Origin: JBJELF01 sp051879015
GTDB taxonomy: Bacteria; Bacillota; Clostridia; Lachnospirales; Lachnospiraceae
DNA length: 12,757 bases
Direction of reading: 5' to 3'
Assembly (NCBI GenBank): GCA_051879015.1
Contig: JBJELF010000088.1
Coordinates: 1 to 12,757 of the forward strand
A model generated the notes under the pieces. That model saw nothing but the letters and a program-made list of their open reading frames with translations. It had not been told where the DNA came from and made no database searches. How positions within the stretch are numbered: position 1 is the stretch's first letter; each line of letters opens with the position of its first letter. Of the stretch, positions 12,498 to 12,757 are shown in pieces. Both the position numbers and the translations under genes were made by a program.

Positions 12498-12757
12498 TTA
12501 AGAAGCCTGTGAATCCCCGTAGATTCCAGACTGTTCCTGCTTTTCGTGAATTAATTGTGTTATGCATAATTCGGGGCTTTTTGCCATAAGTCGAAAAATA
12601 TGATGCCTCAAATAATACATGATCGTTGCCTCAGACAGTTTACCTGCGGAAGGAGTCCGAAGATAACGGATTTCATTGGAGTCCACCGTTCCGGTCAGAC
12701 GTACAGACAGAAAATACCGGTCCAGAAGGAGCAGGGAATCTCCAAAAGTTTTAGCAG
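12498..12757 (-). pseudogene. DDE-type transposase remnant with probable internal deletion, runs off window
   Basis: On the minus strand the frame is open from the window end to the stop at 12498 (86 visible codons). The first part reads AKTFGDSLLLLDRYFLSV, which I recall from the early-to-middle part of a DDE transposase group common in Lachnospiraceae. The next part, from about NEIRYLRTPSAG through LSEATIMYYLRHHIFRLMA, matches my memory of the C-terminus of the same proteins. The catalytic middle, some hundreds of residues, would then be missing. This identification is from memory of the family and not from an alignment. The beginning lies beyond base 12757. Confidence 0.5.

Noticed and set aside
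1..12757. tRNA, rRNA or known riboswitch
   Set aside because: I looked for cloverleaf-like segments, rRNA motifs and long conserved leaders, and found none that I could support by eye.

Overview
The window looks like a piece of a low-GC, anaerobic, endospore-forming Firmicute, most likely a gut Lachnospiraceae-type Clostridium relative. The evidence is strong AGGAGG-type ribosome binding sites, AT-rich intergenic DNA, decayed copies of the 3' end of the sporulation protease gene spoIVB, and IS3 / IS200-IS605 / DDE-transposase remnants of kinds common in these genomes. The placement is inferred from sequence style; no marker gene is present to confirm it.

Left part (1-2929, plus strand): a non-oxidative hydroxyarylic-acid decarboxylase cluster. 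It holds the C-terminal three quarters of a UbiD-type decarboxylase (LpdC/BsdC-like), a DUF554 integral membrane protein, a UbiX-type flavin prenyltransferase (LpdB/BsdB-like) and an LpdD-like small subunit/chaperone. UbiX would make prenylated FMN, LpdD would help deliver or mature it, and UbiD would use it to decarboxylate an aromatic acid such as a hydroxybenzoate or gallate. A hairpin with a short T-tract lies between ubiD and the DUF554 gene and may lower expression of the downstream genes.

Centre-left (2930-6130): a gene-free spacer with a perfect 12-bp hairpin, then a promoter, a 50-residue TTG-started single-pass membrane peptide, one or two doubtful short reading frames, and an OmpR-type response regulator translationally overlapped by a multi-pass membrane histidine kinase, closed by a hairpin. 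Two minus-strand genes follow (6144-7122): an exported-type protein with a doubtful 5' end and a small lipoprotein.

Centre-right (7236-9473): an XRE regulator with two C-terminal membrane helices in an operon with a 74-residue membrane protein, then a decayed spoIVB 3' end with its own terminator, then a 277-residue protein of unknown family with two N-terminal membrane helices.

Right part (9474-12757): a mobile-element graveyard (an IS3-type remnant bounded by inverted repeats, invaded 3' of a TTAC by an IS200/IS605-type element that retains only the TnpB N-terminus). It is followed by a two-gene unit coding a von Willebrand A protein and an ADP-ribosylglycohydrolase. Immediately after that come a second, different fragment of the spoIVB 3' end with a terminator, and the tail of an internally deleted transposase on the minus strand running off the window. 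I see no CRISPR array, tRNA, rRNA or complete mobile element. The best candidates for something unusual are the two spoIVB 3'-end scars bracketing the right-hand cargo, the vWA/ADP-ribosylglycohydrolase pair, and the DUF554 protein inside the decarboxylase operon.
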